DNA from: Cervus elaphus
Taxonomy: Eukaryota; Chordata; Mammalia; Artiodactyla; Cervidae
Length of the DNA: 64,000 nucleotides
Assembly (NCBI RefSeq): GCF_910594005.1
Contig: NC_057834.1
Location: 43,246,537-43,310,536 of the forward strand
Direction: 5' to 3'
The notes beneath the pieces are model-generated. The model ran no database searches, had not been told where the DNA came from, and saw nothing but the letters and a program-made list of their open reading frames with translations. The translations under genes were made by a program, and so were the position numbers. Numbering within the stretch: the first letter of the stretch is position 1; the number at the start of each line of letters is the position of its first letter. Of the stretch, positions 31,750-42,840 are shown piece by piece.

Positions 31750-32060
31750 AGGACCCTGGACCAACCGGGGCTACCGACATTGCTCTGCAAGGGCGCTTTC
31801 CGAAGCGCCTCCGATTGGGCCAGAAATGCCGCATTCCGGTCACGTGCCTTCGCCCCGCCCTCCTCCCCGCGCCTCTAGGTAAGCGGGGGCTACGTCAAGC
31901 CTTCAGCTTTAGGTCAGCGAGTTGCGCATGCGTGAGGCGTGGCGACAGCGGTCCCCGGAGAATGGGTCCCTCTGCCTCCCACCTCTGACGAGGAGAGAAG
32001 CTCGTCCGTAGGCCCTTAGGGCCTTCCTTTTCTTTAGTCACTCGTGTCTTGCAGCTCTCG
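31750..32060. promoter_or_regulatory. CpG-rich promoter-like patch with no assigned gene
   Basis: A compact cluster of sites typical of housekeeping promoters: inverted CCAAT (ATTGG, 31814-31818), an ETS core TTCCGG (31834-31839), E-box CACGTG (31841-31846), GC box CGCCCCGCCC (31851-31860), a CREB-like CTACGTCA (31890-31897) and an NRF1-like GCGCATGCG (31924-31932). CpG is dense here against AT-rich flanks. A consensus donor AG|GTAAGC lies at 31877-31884. No start codon leads to a convincing protein on either strand. A non-coding RNA, a bidirectional promoter or an orphan CpG island would all fit. Confidence 0.6.
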
Positions 32061-32081
32061 CTTAACAGTTTACAGGGCTTC

Positions 32082-32225
32082 CGTGCGTGCTAAGTCGCTT
32101 CAGCCGTGTCCGACCAGGTTGCCATGTCCTCCTTTAGGGAATCTTCCCAACCCATGGATTGAACCCGCGTGTCTTAGGTCTCCAGCATTGGCAGGCGCGT
32201 TCTTTACCGCTAGCGCCACCTGGCC
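32082..32225 (-). mobile_element. Bov-tA SINE, antisense, internally deleted
   Basis: 'cgtgcgtgctaagtcgcttc', 'gaatcttcccaacccatgga', 'ttggcaggcgcgttctttac' and 'agcgccacctggcc' are antisense Bov-tA landmarks. The 'ccatggactg...ctccag' middle is missing. It sits at the edge of the CpG-rich patch. Confidence 0.82.
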
Positions 32226-34111
32226 AACAGAGCTTCTGTTTCCTTTCTAATTTTCAAATATTGAATGCTCTTAGCCCCACATTTGCGAATGTCATCCAAT
32301 TTAATGACTATAAACTGAAGTGTGTTAGGTGCGATTCGAGCTGAGGTCACTTTGCTTCTCCGTCTCGTTCGTGCCTTTCCGCTTCAAGTTTGCACTTGAA
32401 TAACCTTTGTTCAGTGGTAACCTTGGCTTCTCAGTAGCTAGCTAGCCTGCTCTCCGGTTCCTATTCCCATTTTCTCTATCTTGAAGCAAGAATTGCCGGA
32501 TTGATCTGAGCCTTAATAGTTCAAGTAGGTACCTAAGGACGAATCAATTCTGGAGAATATTAGAGCAACCAACTAGCCGGAGGGAAATCACTGCAAAATG
32601 ATGCGGAACCCACGTGTAAAATAATGAAGAGCTGTAACTAATATACGATCTTTTTCTTCTCTCCTAAAAGGAAAGAAGGGAAATATTGGGGAAATTTTGT
32701 GAAGGTCAGTTTGCAGGCTTTTAGTTAAAGCAACGGAACTGTAGTTTGTTAGAAGTGTCTCAAACTTTTGGAGAGAAATTGTCATCAAATTTATACTTTT
32801 AATATTTTTATTGGAATCAGTAAGTCACCTTTCAGGGACTGTTTCCTTCAGTTTGTCTAGTACACCACGAAGGTTTTTTTTGAGCTATAGAGGGTGTCAG
32901 CAAACGAATTCTTGGGTACACAATTTTTATAAAAATGTTAAAGGATGGGTTCTTGTCTTATATAAAAGTAGCAACTGTAAATGATTAACTTCAGTAAAAC
33001 TAATGCCAGTAGTTTCTCAGGCATTTTCAGTGGCTTTTACAAAACAACGACAAAATTGGGTAAAACAAAGGCCATCTTCATTTGAAATAAAAGATGATAA
33101 TATACTTGGGTTTTTAGAAGCCAAGATTTTCTGATGGGTAGCAGCATTTCTCAGAAAAGGATTTTCCAAGTCAGAAATTAATATGTAGGAGAAGTTTTTA
33201 GATTGTTTATTTCTCCTTATGTTGAGGGATGTTGTGTGTTTTCAGCATTGTTTTGATGCTGCTACAGTACTTAGAAACAATTACCAGAGGAAGTTGATAG
33301 TGAATTTTTTTTTTTTTTAACAACCCATAGGACATTGAGTAGCCACCTGCTGAGAAAGGGGCTGTTGCCATCTGGTCTATGTTATGAAGCCAAATCTTTA
33401 CACTGATCCCATAAAAAACCTCCTTTCCTTTTTGTGTCATCTATTTTCCCTTCCACCACTGTTTTATATCAGCCTGCCGGAGTTCAGGGACAAATAAGAG
33501 GTCATATAATGTAGGTCATTGCATAATGATGAAATATCAATTCTGTACTCGGTCTCTAAGGCTCTGTCCTTGATAATATAGTGTAATGTGATTGTTGTAA
33601 AGCTTTCACTCCATATTTGATATTAGTTCTCATGGCTGTAATGTAACCACTTTCTTTCAGGTTTCTATGTGTTCAAACTTTATTAGTTACAATTAACAAA
33701 TGAAGAAGTGAGGTTATCTACAAATTCTTTTCAAGGCAAGGAGGCCTGTAGCTAGGATCAAAGGCATAAGATACGGAATAATGTTCATTTAACAAACTTT
33801 TTTAATATCTTTGTTTAAGGCACCCAAGTGCTAGGAAAACAAAAAAATAATACACGACTCTACCCCTTGAGAAACACAGTCTAAACACAAGATTATGAAA
33901 CATGAGAGAAATGATGATGGAAGGTAGAGAAATGATGGAGCTGACCACTTGTGCCCAGGAAGCTCAGAGGATGCCAGAAGCTAGATGTGCTTACTTCAGT
34001 GAAGGTCTCATCTTCTCTTTAGGAGGGCTTCATTTTGTCAAAATCAGCCAGCTAGTGAGGGACAGGCTTGTGCCATGAAAGCTCACAAGAGGCTAATGTT
34101 CTAAATCAGAG
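32226..34111. other. intergenic DNA downstream of the CpG-rich patch
   Basis: No coding exon is recognised. At about 33790-33960 the wording suggests an old mammalian repeat. If the patch at 31750-32060 is a promoter reading rightwards, non-coding exons could lie here. Confidence 0.35.
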
Positions 34112-34306
34112 TGAAAGTGAAAGTTGCTCAGTTGTGTCCGATTCTTTGCGACCCCATGGACTATACAGTCCATGGAATTCTCCAGTCCACGATACTGGAG
34201 TGGGTAGCCTTTCCGTTCTCCAGGGAATCTTCCCAACCCAGGGATAAAACCCAGGTCTTCTACATTGCAGGTGGATTCTTTACCAGATGAACCACAAGGG
34301 AAGCCC
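34112..34306 (-). mobile_element. Bov-tA SINE with 12-bp target duplication
   Basis: Antisense element 'tgaaagtgaaagttgctcag' to 'gaaccacaagggaagccc'. A perfect 12-bp direct repeat TCTAAATCAGAG at 34100-34111 and 34307-34318 bounds it. Confidence 0.93.
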
Positions 34307-34377
34307 TCTAAATCAGAGGATCTGTTTATTGCTTTATATGCAGATTGTAATAATTATGTTGACTGCAGTATTCTTTT

Positions 34378-34655
34378 TATTTATTTATTTATTTTTGGTT
34401 GTGCTGGGTCTTCAGTGCTGCATGCGGGCTTTCTCTAGTCATGGTAAGTGGGGTCTACTCTTCATTGTGGTGCACGGGCTTCTTATTGCAGTGACTTCTC
34501 TTGTGGACTACGGGCTCTATGCAGGGGCTCCAGTAGTTGTGGTACACAGGCTTAGTTGCTCATCAGCATGTGGACTTTTCCTGCACCAGGGATTGAACCC
34601 ATTCCCCCTGCATTGGCAAGTGGATTCTTATTCACTGTAACATCAGGAAGTCAAC
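34378..34655 (-). mobile_element. long CHR SINE, antisense
   Basis: A (TTTA)n-like tail at 34378-34396, 'tgtgctgggtcttcagtgct', 'gctttctctagtcatggtaa', 'caccagggattgaacccatt' and 'gtggattcttattcactgta'. This is the same long CHR type as at 10278 and 48005. Confidence 0.78.
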
Positions 34656-34675
34656 TGCAATATTTCATATTTATT

Positions 34676-34881
34676 TATTTTTATTTTTGGCTGCACTGGG
34701 TCTTGCTGTATGCAAGCTTTCTCTAGTTATGGCCCGAGGGCTTAGCTGCTCTGCCACATGTGGGATCTTCCCCAATCAGGTATTGGACCCATAGCCCCTG
34801 ACTGGGCTATGGCAGGGGATAGGTGAATTCCTATCCTATTGTTAGGTGAATTCTTAACCGCTGGACCACTAGGGAAGTCCC
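34676..34881 (-). mobile_element. CHR SINE, antisense, second copy
   Basis: 'ttttggctgcactgggtctt', 'agctttctctagttatggcc', 'aatcaggtattggacccata' and 'accgctggaccactagggaa' then 'gtcc'. It holds a local duplication around 34795-34860 ('aggtgaattc' occurs twice). Confidence 0.75.
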
Positions 34882-35675
34882 TGACTGCAGTATTCTGTTC
34901 AATAGAAATATAATAATATCCGCAAATGTGAGCCAGGAAGTAATTTAAAACGTTCTTTTTAGCCATATTAAAAAAGTAAAAATAAACAAGTAAAATTAAT
35001 TTTTATAACATATTTTATTTAACCCAATTTATCCAAAATGCTATTTAATTTTAATAGGTAGTCAATATAAAATTATTACTGAGATTATTTTACTTTTTTT
35101 TTCGTATAGAGTCTTCAGAATTTCAGATGGATTTTATACTTAACAGCACATATCAATTTGAATTAGCCACATGAAATGTGGCTATGTGAAAGTCTAGGAT
35201 ATGCCTTTCCTGGAAGAGGTTAACTGGGAGGCCAAGTTAATAATCAGAAGACTCTCTGATGAGCACAGAATCAGAACAGGAGATGCTGGTTGGTCTTGGG
35301 GGATATTTTATTGGCCTGACAATTATGATGAACCTACCCTGATCCAGTAGAGTATACTTTTTTGGTGGTTTTAGAGTTTGTTGTATTAAACTTGTTTTGC
35401 ATTATCAGTAATAGACTGATATTGCCAAATTCATCTTTTGATCTATTAATATTAGCATATTTTATTCAAAATAGTTAAAAAATTTTTTTTCTATTAATAT
35501 TAGCATATTTTATTCAAAATAGTTAAAAAATGTTTTACCTCTTTTATATTTAGTCATTTGTGTATAGTCTGTGTGTGTAGACTGTCTGTGTGACTAGTGA
35601 ATATTTGCTTTGTCTGTCCCTAATTTCTTCACTCAAGCAGTTACTTTATTTCATGGGGTTAATACTTTCTGTGCA
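34882..35675. other. intergenic AT-rich DNA with a 48-bp tandem duplication
   Basis: No gene. The sequence near 34890-35200 ('gccacatgaaatgtggctat' region) resembles old repeat tails also seen near 57540-57810. A tandem duplication lies at 35443-35538. Confidence 0.4.
35443..35538. repeat. tandem duplication, 48-bp period, two copies
   Basis: Unit 1 (35443-35490) and unit 2 (35491-35538) both begin 'ctattaatattagcatattt'. The first 41 bases are identical, and the T-rich end differs. The near identity implies a recent slippage event. Confidence 0.93.
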
Positions 35676-35881
35676 TATGTGCTAAGTTGCTTCAGTTATG
35701 TACAACTCTTTGTGATCCTATGGACTGTGGCCTGCCAGGTTCCTCTGCCCATGGGATTCTCCAGGCAGGAATGCTGGAGTGAATTCCCATGCCCTTCCTG
35801 ACTTAGGGATCAAACCCTCATCTCCTGCATCTCCTGCATTGGCAGGCAGGTTCTTTACCACTAGCACCACCTGGGAAGCCC
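35676..35881 (-). mobile_element. Bov-tA SINE, antisense
   Basis: 'catatgtgctaagttgcttc', 'gatcctatggactgtggcct', 'atgggattctccaggcagga', then the head 'agcaccacctgggaagccc'. TAATACT occurs on both sides (about 35660 and 35882), a likely target duplication. 'tctcctgca' is duplicated inside the head. Confidence 0.88.
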
Positions 35882-36183
35882 TAATACTCTTTACATCTAG
35901 ATAATTTCATTCATGATGTGTTTTTTAAAAATAAATAATACTTTTATTATAGGTATATTTTAAGAATATAAATTAAAACCATATTACTGACAATTTGGAA
36001 AAGAGAAAAAATTTGCCACAATGCAATAGTTGCTTATTACAATACATATTTTAATTTAGTTTGACTCATAGGCTGTAAATTTACATTGTTTTTTCCCTTC
36101 ACATAATAATACATAAAGAAGCATTTTCCCACATTATTAGAATTTCAAATGAAATTTCAAATGAAATAGAATTTTAATCTGTG

Positions 36184-36300
36184 GATAGGCAACCCACAGT
36201 ATTCTTGCTTGGAATCTTCCACAGACACAGTTGTCTCGTGGGCTACAGTCCATCAGGTCACAAAGAATCTGACACAACTGAGCATGCATGCATGCAGGCA
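36184..36300 (+). mobile_element. BovA SINE, partial, diverged
   Basis: 'gataggcaacccacagtatt', 'cttgcttggaatcttccaca' and 'agtccatcaggtcacaaaga' then 'ctgacacaactgagc', with a short (GCAT)n end. The tRNA-derived head is missing. Confidence 0.78.
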
Positions 36301-37534
36301 TGGCATAATTTATCCAATAGTTTTGAATATCTATTCTCTCTGTTTTATTATTATTATTTTTTGTATAAATAGCACTCTAGTGAAAAGCTTGACATTACAA
36401 TTACTTCCTATATTTTAGAATAGTTACTTAGAATGAATTCCCAAGAGTGGAATTTATAGGTTAAAGGATTATTAATATTTTTATGACTTTCAATTCTGAA
36501 AGGATTTTTAACATAGTATCATGAGACTAACAGTTTTACTTTACCTGTGCTTGTAATGGTTATATCTTTCTTCATGCGCTTACTTAATAGGCTTATCCAT
36601 TTAAGCACTTGCTATGTCCCAGCAATGTTCTAAGCGCTCATGACACAACAGTGAATAAAACAGACAAAAATTCCTGGCGTCATAGGTCCTCCTGGGTGAA
36701 ACAATCAGCTGGAAAAATAAATGAAATATATGTGCTAAAGGAAATAAAGCAAGAAGGAGAATATGAAGTTTCATACGGGTGAGCATTTTAGAGTAGCTAG
36801 TAAAGTTCTCATTAAATAAGTGACAAAATTTAAAAAAATATTTTAAATTAAATCACAAACTGACAGAAAACTTGCAAGCATAGTAGCAAAATCTTTTTTT
36901 CCTGAACCATCTGAAAATCAGTTACTTACCCATATAATGTTCCACCTCCCCCCAAAACTTTACAGTATCTTTCCTATAAACAAAGACATTCTTTTATTAT
37001 AACCAAAACGTAACCATCAAAATAAGAATATTAACACTGATACATTAATATTGTTTTATTCTCATACGGCCCGCCCCGTCAAATTTTGTCAACTGTCTCA
37101 ATAAGGGCCTTCATAGCAAAAAGATTCAGTTCTACATTGTGAGTTGTTGCATTTAGTATCTTGTCTCTTTAGACTCCTTCAGTTTGAGATAGTTTCTAAG
37201 TGTTTTTTCAACTTTTATGACCTTGACACTGTTGAAAATTTCAGGCCACTCATTTTGTAAAATATCCCTTAATTTAAGTTTGTCTGCTGTTTCCTTATGA
37301 TTAGACTTAAGGTTATGCATTTTTGGCAAGAATATCACAGAAGCAAAGCTGTATTCTTGTTGTATCTTATCAGATGGCACATAATTTCTATTTGGCCCAT
37401 TGCTGATAATGTTTACTTTGCCACTTGATTTAGATGGGATCTTCCAAACTTCTCTGCTTCTTCTTTTTGTAACTAAGTATTTTGTGGGGGTGATACTTGA
37501 TCACATTTCTCATCAAACTTTATTTGTTTATGTC
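36301..37534. other. intergenic DNA, old repeat sequence and an open frame on the minus strand
   Basis: About 36595-36790 resembles an old mammalian repeat ('tgctatgtcccagcaatgtt'). About 36890-37120 resembles, in antisense, an L1M-like tail. A Lys/Glu-rich 75-codon frame at 37153-37380 (-) reads into that tail and is treated as a finding, not a gene. Confidence 0.4.
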
Positions 37535-38600
37535 TATGATGCTTTTGCACTGTAGTGTTGGAGAAGACTCTTGAGAGTCCCTTGGACTGCAAGGAGATCA
37601 AACCAGTCAATCCTAAAGGAAATCAGTCCTGAATGTTCATTGGAAGGACTGATGCTGAAGCTCCAATACTTTGGCCACCTGATATGAAGAACTGACTCAT
37701 TGGAAAAGACCCTGATGCTGGGAAAGATTGAAGGCAGGAGGAGAAGGGGACAACAGAGGATGAGATGGTTGTGAAAGGTTGTTGCTGAACGATAAGACGC
37801 GGGATTCTTGGCCTCCAGAGGAGACGAATTCAATCCGGGGCCAGAGACGAGGCTGGATCGCTCAGAGCTTTTGTGTAATAAAGTTTTATTAAAGTATAAA
37901 GGAGATAGAGAAAGCTTCTGACATAGGCATCAGAAGGGGGCAAAAGAATACCCCCCTCCTAGTCTTTAGCTGTATGTTATATAGTCACTCACAGTCTGTT
38001 AATGAAACGAAAGGAATGTCATAAAATTTAGAATGGCACCAGATAATTCATCCCTGGCCATAAAACGATTGACTTGAATCTTGTAGAAGGGCAGAATACC
38101 AACAAATAGTTCCGTTTACATAGATTAGGGGAACAAGACCTGAGTAAGTAAGTTAGGCCGTTAGGCGGAACCAACTTGAAGATAGAGTCTGGGGTACATT
38201 AACATAGCTTGAGACAACATTTCTATAAGAAAAAGAAATGTATTGATTAACTCAAGGTTTGAGAGTAGTTAGCTTTAGGTGAGACCAGGTGTCATGGCAA
38301 CACAGCGTGTTAAGAGAAACCTCCTTTTAAATTTGTATAGAGAAGGAAAAACATATCGCTGGTTTGTTTTTTCCTGCCGCTTAAGAGAGATAAAAATGTC
38401 TGGCACTTGCAGCCTCTTTCCTCCATTTGGAGACCCCTGGCCCTCCTGCCTGTTACCCTCTCAGTTGGATGGCATCACCAACATCGACATGAGTTTGAGT
38501 AGGCTCCGGGAGTTGGTGATGAACAGGGAAGTGTGGCATACTGCAGTCCATGGGGTCGCAAAGAATCAGATATGACTGAGTGACTAACTGAACTGATATG
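37535..38600 (+). mobile_element. BovB LINE 3' end split by a solo LTR
   Basis: Sense BovB 3' sequence occupies 37535-37771 ('gttggagaagactcttgaga', 'ggaaggactgatgctgaagc') and resumes at 38464 ('gttggatggcatcaccaaca') to the tail near 38600. A 692-bp LTR interrupts the 'gagatggttggatgg' segment. The combined element is a 5'-truncated copy of about 375 bases. Confidence 0.92.
37772..38463 (-). mobile_element. solo ERV LTR (class I-like) inside BovB
   Basis: 692 bases bounded by TG...CA, with a 4-bp target duplication GTTG at 37768-37771 and 38464-38467. Read on the minus strand it has an AATAAA polyadenylation signal about 100 bases from the 3' end (near 37876-37882 on the plus strand), as in a U3-R-U5 layout. 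Four-base duplications are typical of gammaretrovirus-like (ERV1) insertions. No internal retroviral genes are present, so it is what homologous recombination between two LTRs leaves. It could still work as a promoter or enhancer. Confidence 0.88.
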
Positions 38601-39865
38601 AGCTCATGGTTTCCTATTTTAGTCAATGAGTTAGTATCATTATTTTGGTGGTCAGATTGTCCTCAGACTTTCCCACTGGAACATTTCAAGTTAAGCTTCT
38701 GTCTTTCATCATGCCGCCATCATTCTCTGATTCTCTTGCTTTCTGGCATACCAGGATGTTCGAGGTTTATCTTGTACTTTGCTGCCCCAACTCTGGAATC
38801 AGGCATTTCTCCAAGGAGCCCATGGGAATGCTGTTTTGAAGCCATGCTCCGCATGCTAGGTATGCTCATTGCTAGTGGCGTTTTCCTTCTCCCAGGTACT
38901 CTCAATGGACTGAGAATATTTGTGTATGTACATATACGCAATATGCACATATATTTATTTTTTCTATAAATATATTTATACTATATATTGGAAACCATGA
39001 GTTTACTTCAGTTTCAGTCTAAAACCAGTTTTCATTCTAGTTTTATCCCTTTCCATCTTTGTACCTCTACACTCTATTAGTGAGAAATTAGCAGTCTTTA
39101 TCGTCCATGTATTTACTTATGTGATCAAACCCTCTCTGTGTAAATAATCTCTTCCTCTTCTGTCACCGTTTCCCCTGCTTCGATGCCCTCTGACTAAATA
39201 TAGGCTCGATATGGGCTCTGCCACTGCATGTGAGCACCTCTTCACCCTGCTCAGGTCTGACACCCTATTCCAAGCCACCCCTCTGCATGGGTGCCTTCTT
39301 GGTCCTGCTTGGCTTCAGCACACCTCTGTGGGCCAGCGTACCTTATTCTGCCCTGACCCTGAATATCTTTAAGACTGAATTGCCAGGAAAGGAAGGAAAG
39401 GGAGGAGGAAAAGAAAGGCAAATTTTTAGTAAAGACCAGAAGGAAATGAGAAAGTTAGCTATTTGATGTCTTCCTAAGAGTATTTCAGATAAGGAATAGC
39501 AAATGCAAAGGCTCTGTGGTAGGAGCATGGCTCGAGTGACTAGAACAAAGTAAACAAGAGGGGTATCCATAGTAGATGAAGTCATGGAGATAGGGAGTGA
39601 GGTGGGGTAATCATGCCTACGTTTTTTTTTTTTTTTTTTTTTTTGAATGGGAATTGGATTTTACTTTGAATGGGAATGGGCAACTATTGGAGAGCTGAGC
39701 AAAGGAGTGAGAGCATGTGCCTTAGGTTTTGGCAGTTTCACTCTGGCTACTTTTGTAAGCATAGAGGAAGAGGGACAAGGACAGAAGCCAGGACATCAGC
39801 TGGAGGTCAATGCAGTAACCCAGCTAAAAGGTGGTGGTGGCTTAGATCCTGGTGGTGGTGATGGG
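38601..39865. other. intergenic DNA, old repeat remnants
   Basis: No gene. A poly(T) run is at about 39621-39644. From about 39475 the wording ('gcaaaggctctgtggtagga', 'tttcactctggctacttttg') fits an old mammalian repeat that continues at about 40085-40360 after the SINE and seems to recur at 62225-62480. Confidence 0.4.
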
Positions 39866-40070
39866 TGAGTGTGTTGCTCAGTCATGTCTGGCTCTTTTCG
39901 ATCCCATGGACTGTAGACTGCCAGGCTCCTCTGTCCATGGAATTCTCCAGGCAAGAGTACTGGGGGTGGGTAGCCAGTGGGTAGGGGATCTTCCGGACCC
40001 AGGGATTGAACCCGGGTCTCCTGCACTGCAGATGGATTCTTCTTTACCATCTGAGCCACCAGGGAAGCCC
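39866..40070 (-). mobile_element. Bov-tA SINE, antisense, inside an older repeat
   Basis: 'gagtgtgttgctcagtcatg', 'gatcccatggactgtagact', 'acccagggattgaacccggg', 'atctgagccaccagggaagc'. Similar GGTGGT-rich sequence on both sides may be an imperfect target duplication. The 188-codon minus frame crossing it is a chance frame. Confidence 0.88.
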
Positions 40071-40370
40071 CCTGATGGTGGTAGGGAAAGTAAAGTGAAT
40101 TCTGGGTGTATTTTGGAGGTGGAGCTGACAGAAATTGTTGACTGATGAAATGTGGCATGTGAGAGAGAGGAGTCAGGATGGTACCAAGATTTTTGGCCTT
40201 AGCGACAGAAAGAATGGTGTTGTCATCAACTGAGAAGAAGGCTACAGGAGGAGCTGGTTTGGGGGAGAGAGGTATTGCATTAAGTTGGAGTCTGTTGTTA
40301 AAAAATTCAAGTGGAGATGGCAAGTAGGCAGCTAGATATCCCAGTTTGGGGTGGAGATACAAATTTTGGG

Positions 40371-40667
40371 GGGCTTCCCTGGTGGCTCAGTGATGAAGAA
40401 TCCCTGGTTTGATCCCTGGTCTGGGAAAATCCCACATACTGCATTGCAACCAAGCTCGTGTGCCAAAACTACTAAGCCTGTGTTCTAGAACCCAAGAGCC
40501 GCAACTACTGAGGCCTGTGTCCTACAGCCCATGCTCCACAAGAGAAGCTATTGCAATGAGAAGCCTGTGCACCTCAACTAGAGTGTAATGCCCGCTCATG
40601 GCAACTAGAGAAAAGCCTGTGCAGCAATGAAGACCCACCTCAGCCTCTCAGAAACCCATTTTTTTGA
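40371..40667 (+). mobile_element. long CHR SINE, sense
   Basis: 'gggcttccctggtggctcag', 'ggtttgatccctggtctggg', 'aatcccacatactgcattgc', 'agccgcaactactgaggcct', 'gcagcaatgaagacccacct'. This is the long variant in sense orientation. Confidence 0.8.
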
Positions 40668-42169
40668 ATTGATAAATGGATTCTATTTAACCATGACACT
40701 GGTTGAGATCATTAGGTAGTGAGTCTAAGTACTATTGAATTCCTAGAGCACTTCAACACACAGAGATTGAGGAGATGAGCAAAAGAGGCTAAGAAGGAGT
40801 TGTCAGAAAAGTAGGGGGAAAAGTAGGTAAAATGGTACTTTGATGTTGCTTTCATTTGCATTTCTTTGGTTCTGGTTGTATATTCTTGTGTAGATGGTTT
40901 CTAACCTTTATCAATTAGGCTTCAATGATTTGATTTAAAAAAATCAATTGTATCAATTTTTATGTAATAGAGATTTTAAACTTTTGTCATACTAGACAAA
41001 AATATTTCTTCTCTTCTTTGCCTTTTTGTTGTTACATAAATGTTTAAAGTATGTAGGTAAATAATAAATTGATTAGTATTTTTGATTTATCTTCTTATGA
41101 AACCTAGAAATTTCTCTCACCCTTCAGAGGTTTGAAGATCATTTAATTCTACTTGATTCTAGCTTTTCATTTTCTTGATTTATTTTTATTGACCTTTTAA
41201 TTTCTTGTTAACTTCATTTTATTGATCTTATTTTATTTACTTTCTGGAGTTTGTTTTAGTGCATCATGTGAGGTCAGGGTTTAAACCCATTTCCACAAAG
41301 GGCTCAGGCAGTCATCTGCCAGCATTATTTGGTTCAAGCAGGAATTCATAAATAGAAGGGTCAGCAGGCTGCAAGGGCCATGCACTTACCGTCCAGGAGA
41401 GCAGTGTACTTGCTTGAGTTCACTAGGTGTTCTGTGCTCAAACATGTGGGTGGCCTGAGAGTGGAGCTGAATTTGGGTGTTATATAACCTGACCTTGGGT
41501 GCCAGATCTTCAGAGAGCTGTCAGAAAGCTGCTGGAAACACTATCTGTCCAGCACTTGGAGACTTTGGGGGGAGATGAGATGAGGCTCCTTCAGATACCA
41601 GTCAGCTCATTATCAATCACCCTGGGAGAGCCCCTGGGCCCATTCTTTGGACAACTTTTTGTCTCTCTCTGCTCCCAAATTGTTAGTTTTTCTAGCACTA
41701 TTTATTATGAACACATCTGTCCCTTTGCTGATGATTTTTGATGTCTCCTTTTTAGCATATTTTAAATTCTTATGTGTAATATTTTACTTATATCTAATTA
41801 TTTTAAAATATTAATATCATTCACATCAAGATATTAAAATTCATGAAGTCAGATTTTAAACATATATGAATTTGATATGTAAAACATATACTGTCATTTA
41901 ATACATGAACAAATTAGCATTAAAAGAAAGCATTATTATATATATTTACTGTTCAATTTTCTGAAAAGCCTCAATTTCTGTCTCTAATATCAACAGAATT
42001 TTCTCTCTCTAGCTTGAGTGCTATGGTTCTCTATAGTTGAGAATTTTTAAATAAAGACAATGCTTAAAATAACGGTTTTCTATTTAATTAAAGCAGATAT
42101 TTGCAAGTAGGTTTATTTTCACCTCACTTTTGGATACACTAAATTGTCATATACTCTGTTTTTACTTCT
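40668..42169. other. intergenic DNA, probable antisense old L1 plus unrecognised sequence
   Basis: About 40850-41240 and 41690-41760 look like antisense L1M. The part between, about 41250-41690, is less AT-rich and I do not recognise it. The 80-codon frame at 41499-41741 overlaps this part and has no supporting features. Confidence 0.35.
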
Positions 42170-42274
42170 TCTTTTTTGGCTACTCAGCATGTGGGATGTT
42201 AGTACCCAGACCAGAGATCCAGCCCGTGCAGTGGCAGCACGGAGTCTGAACAACTTGGACCGCAGGGAAGTTCC
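42170..42274 (-). mobile_element. CHR-type SINE, antisense, diverged
   Basis: 'ttttttggctactcagcatg', 'gatgttagtacccagaccag', 'cagtggcagcacggagtctg' and 'accgcagggaagttcc'. The B-box-like region is degraded. Confidence 0.65.
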
Positions 42275-42840
42275 ATGTTGTTATAATCTTAAAGGTGAGG
42301 CGTTTGCTTATTATTCCTTTATAATTGTAAGTGACGGCCAACATTCTGGTTCATCTTTTTAAAATACCTAAAAGATGCCCTCTCAGTCTAAAAATAAAAT
42401 TATCCATTGGAAAATAAAACTAGTAAGATTAATACTGAATACTAAAAATAAGTCTTGTCTATAAATACAGACTTCAAATCTTAAATAAAGAGACAAGCAA
42501 GTAAATATTACAATAAATTGAAAGAATAATTACAACTGAGAAATTGTGGAGAGTTCTGACAAAACATGGTCCACTGGAGAAGGGAATGGCAAACCACTTC
42601 AGTATTCTCGCCTTGAGAACCCCATAAACAGTATGAAAAGGCAAAAAGACACTGAAAGATGAACTCCCCAGGTCAGTAGGTGTCCACTATGCTACTGGAT
42701 ATCAGTAAGAAATAACTCCAGAAAGAATGAAGAGATGGAGCCAAAGCAAAAACAACACCCAGTTGTGGATGTGACTGGTGATGGAAAAAGTCTGATGTTG
42801 CAAAGAATAATATTGCATAGGAACCTGGAATGTTAGGTCT

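Noticed and set aside
37772..38463. a complete endogenous retrovirus
   Set aside because: Only one LTR exists between the duplicated GTTG; no internal coding region is present on either side.
39796..40362. 188-codon open frame on the minus strand
   Set aside because: It crosses an antisense Bov-tA SINE and an old repeat, is Pro-rich and has no recognisable domain.
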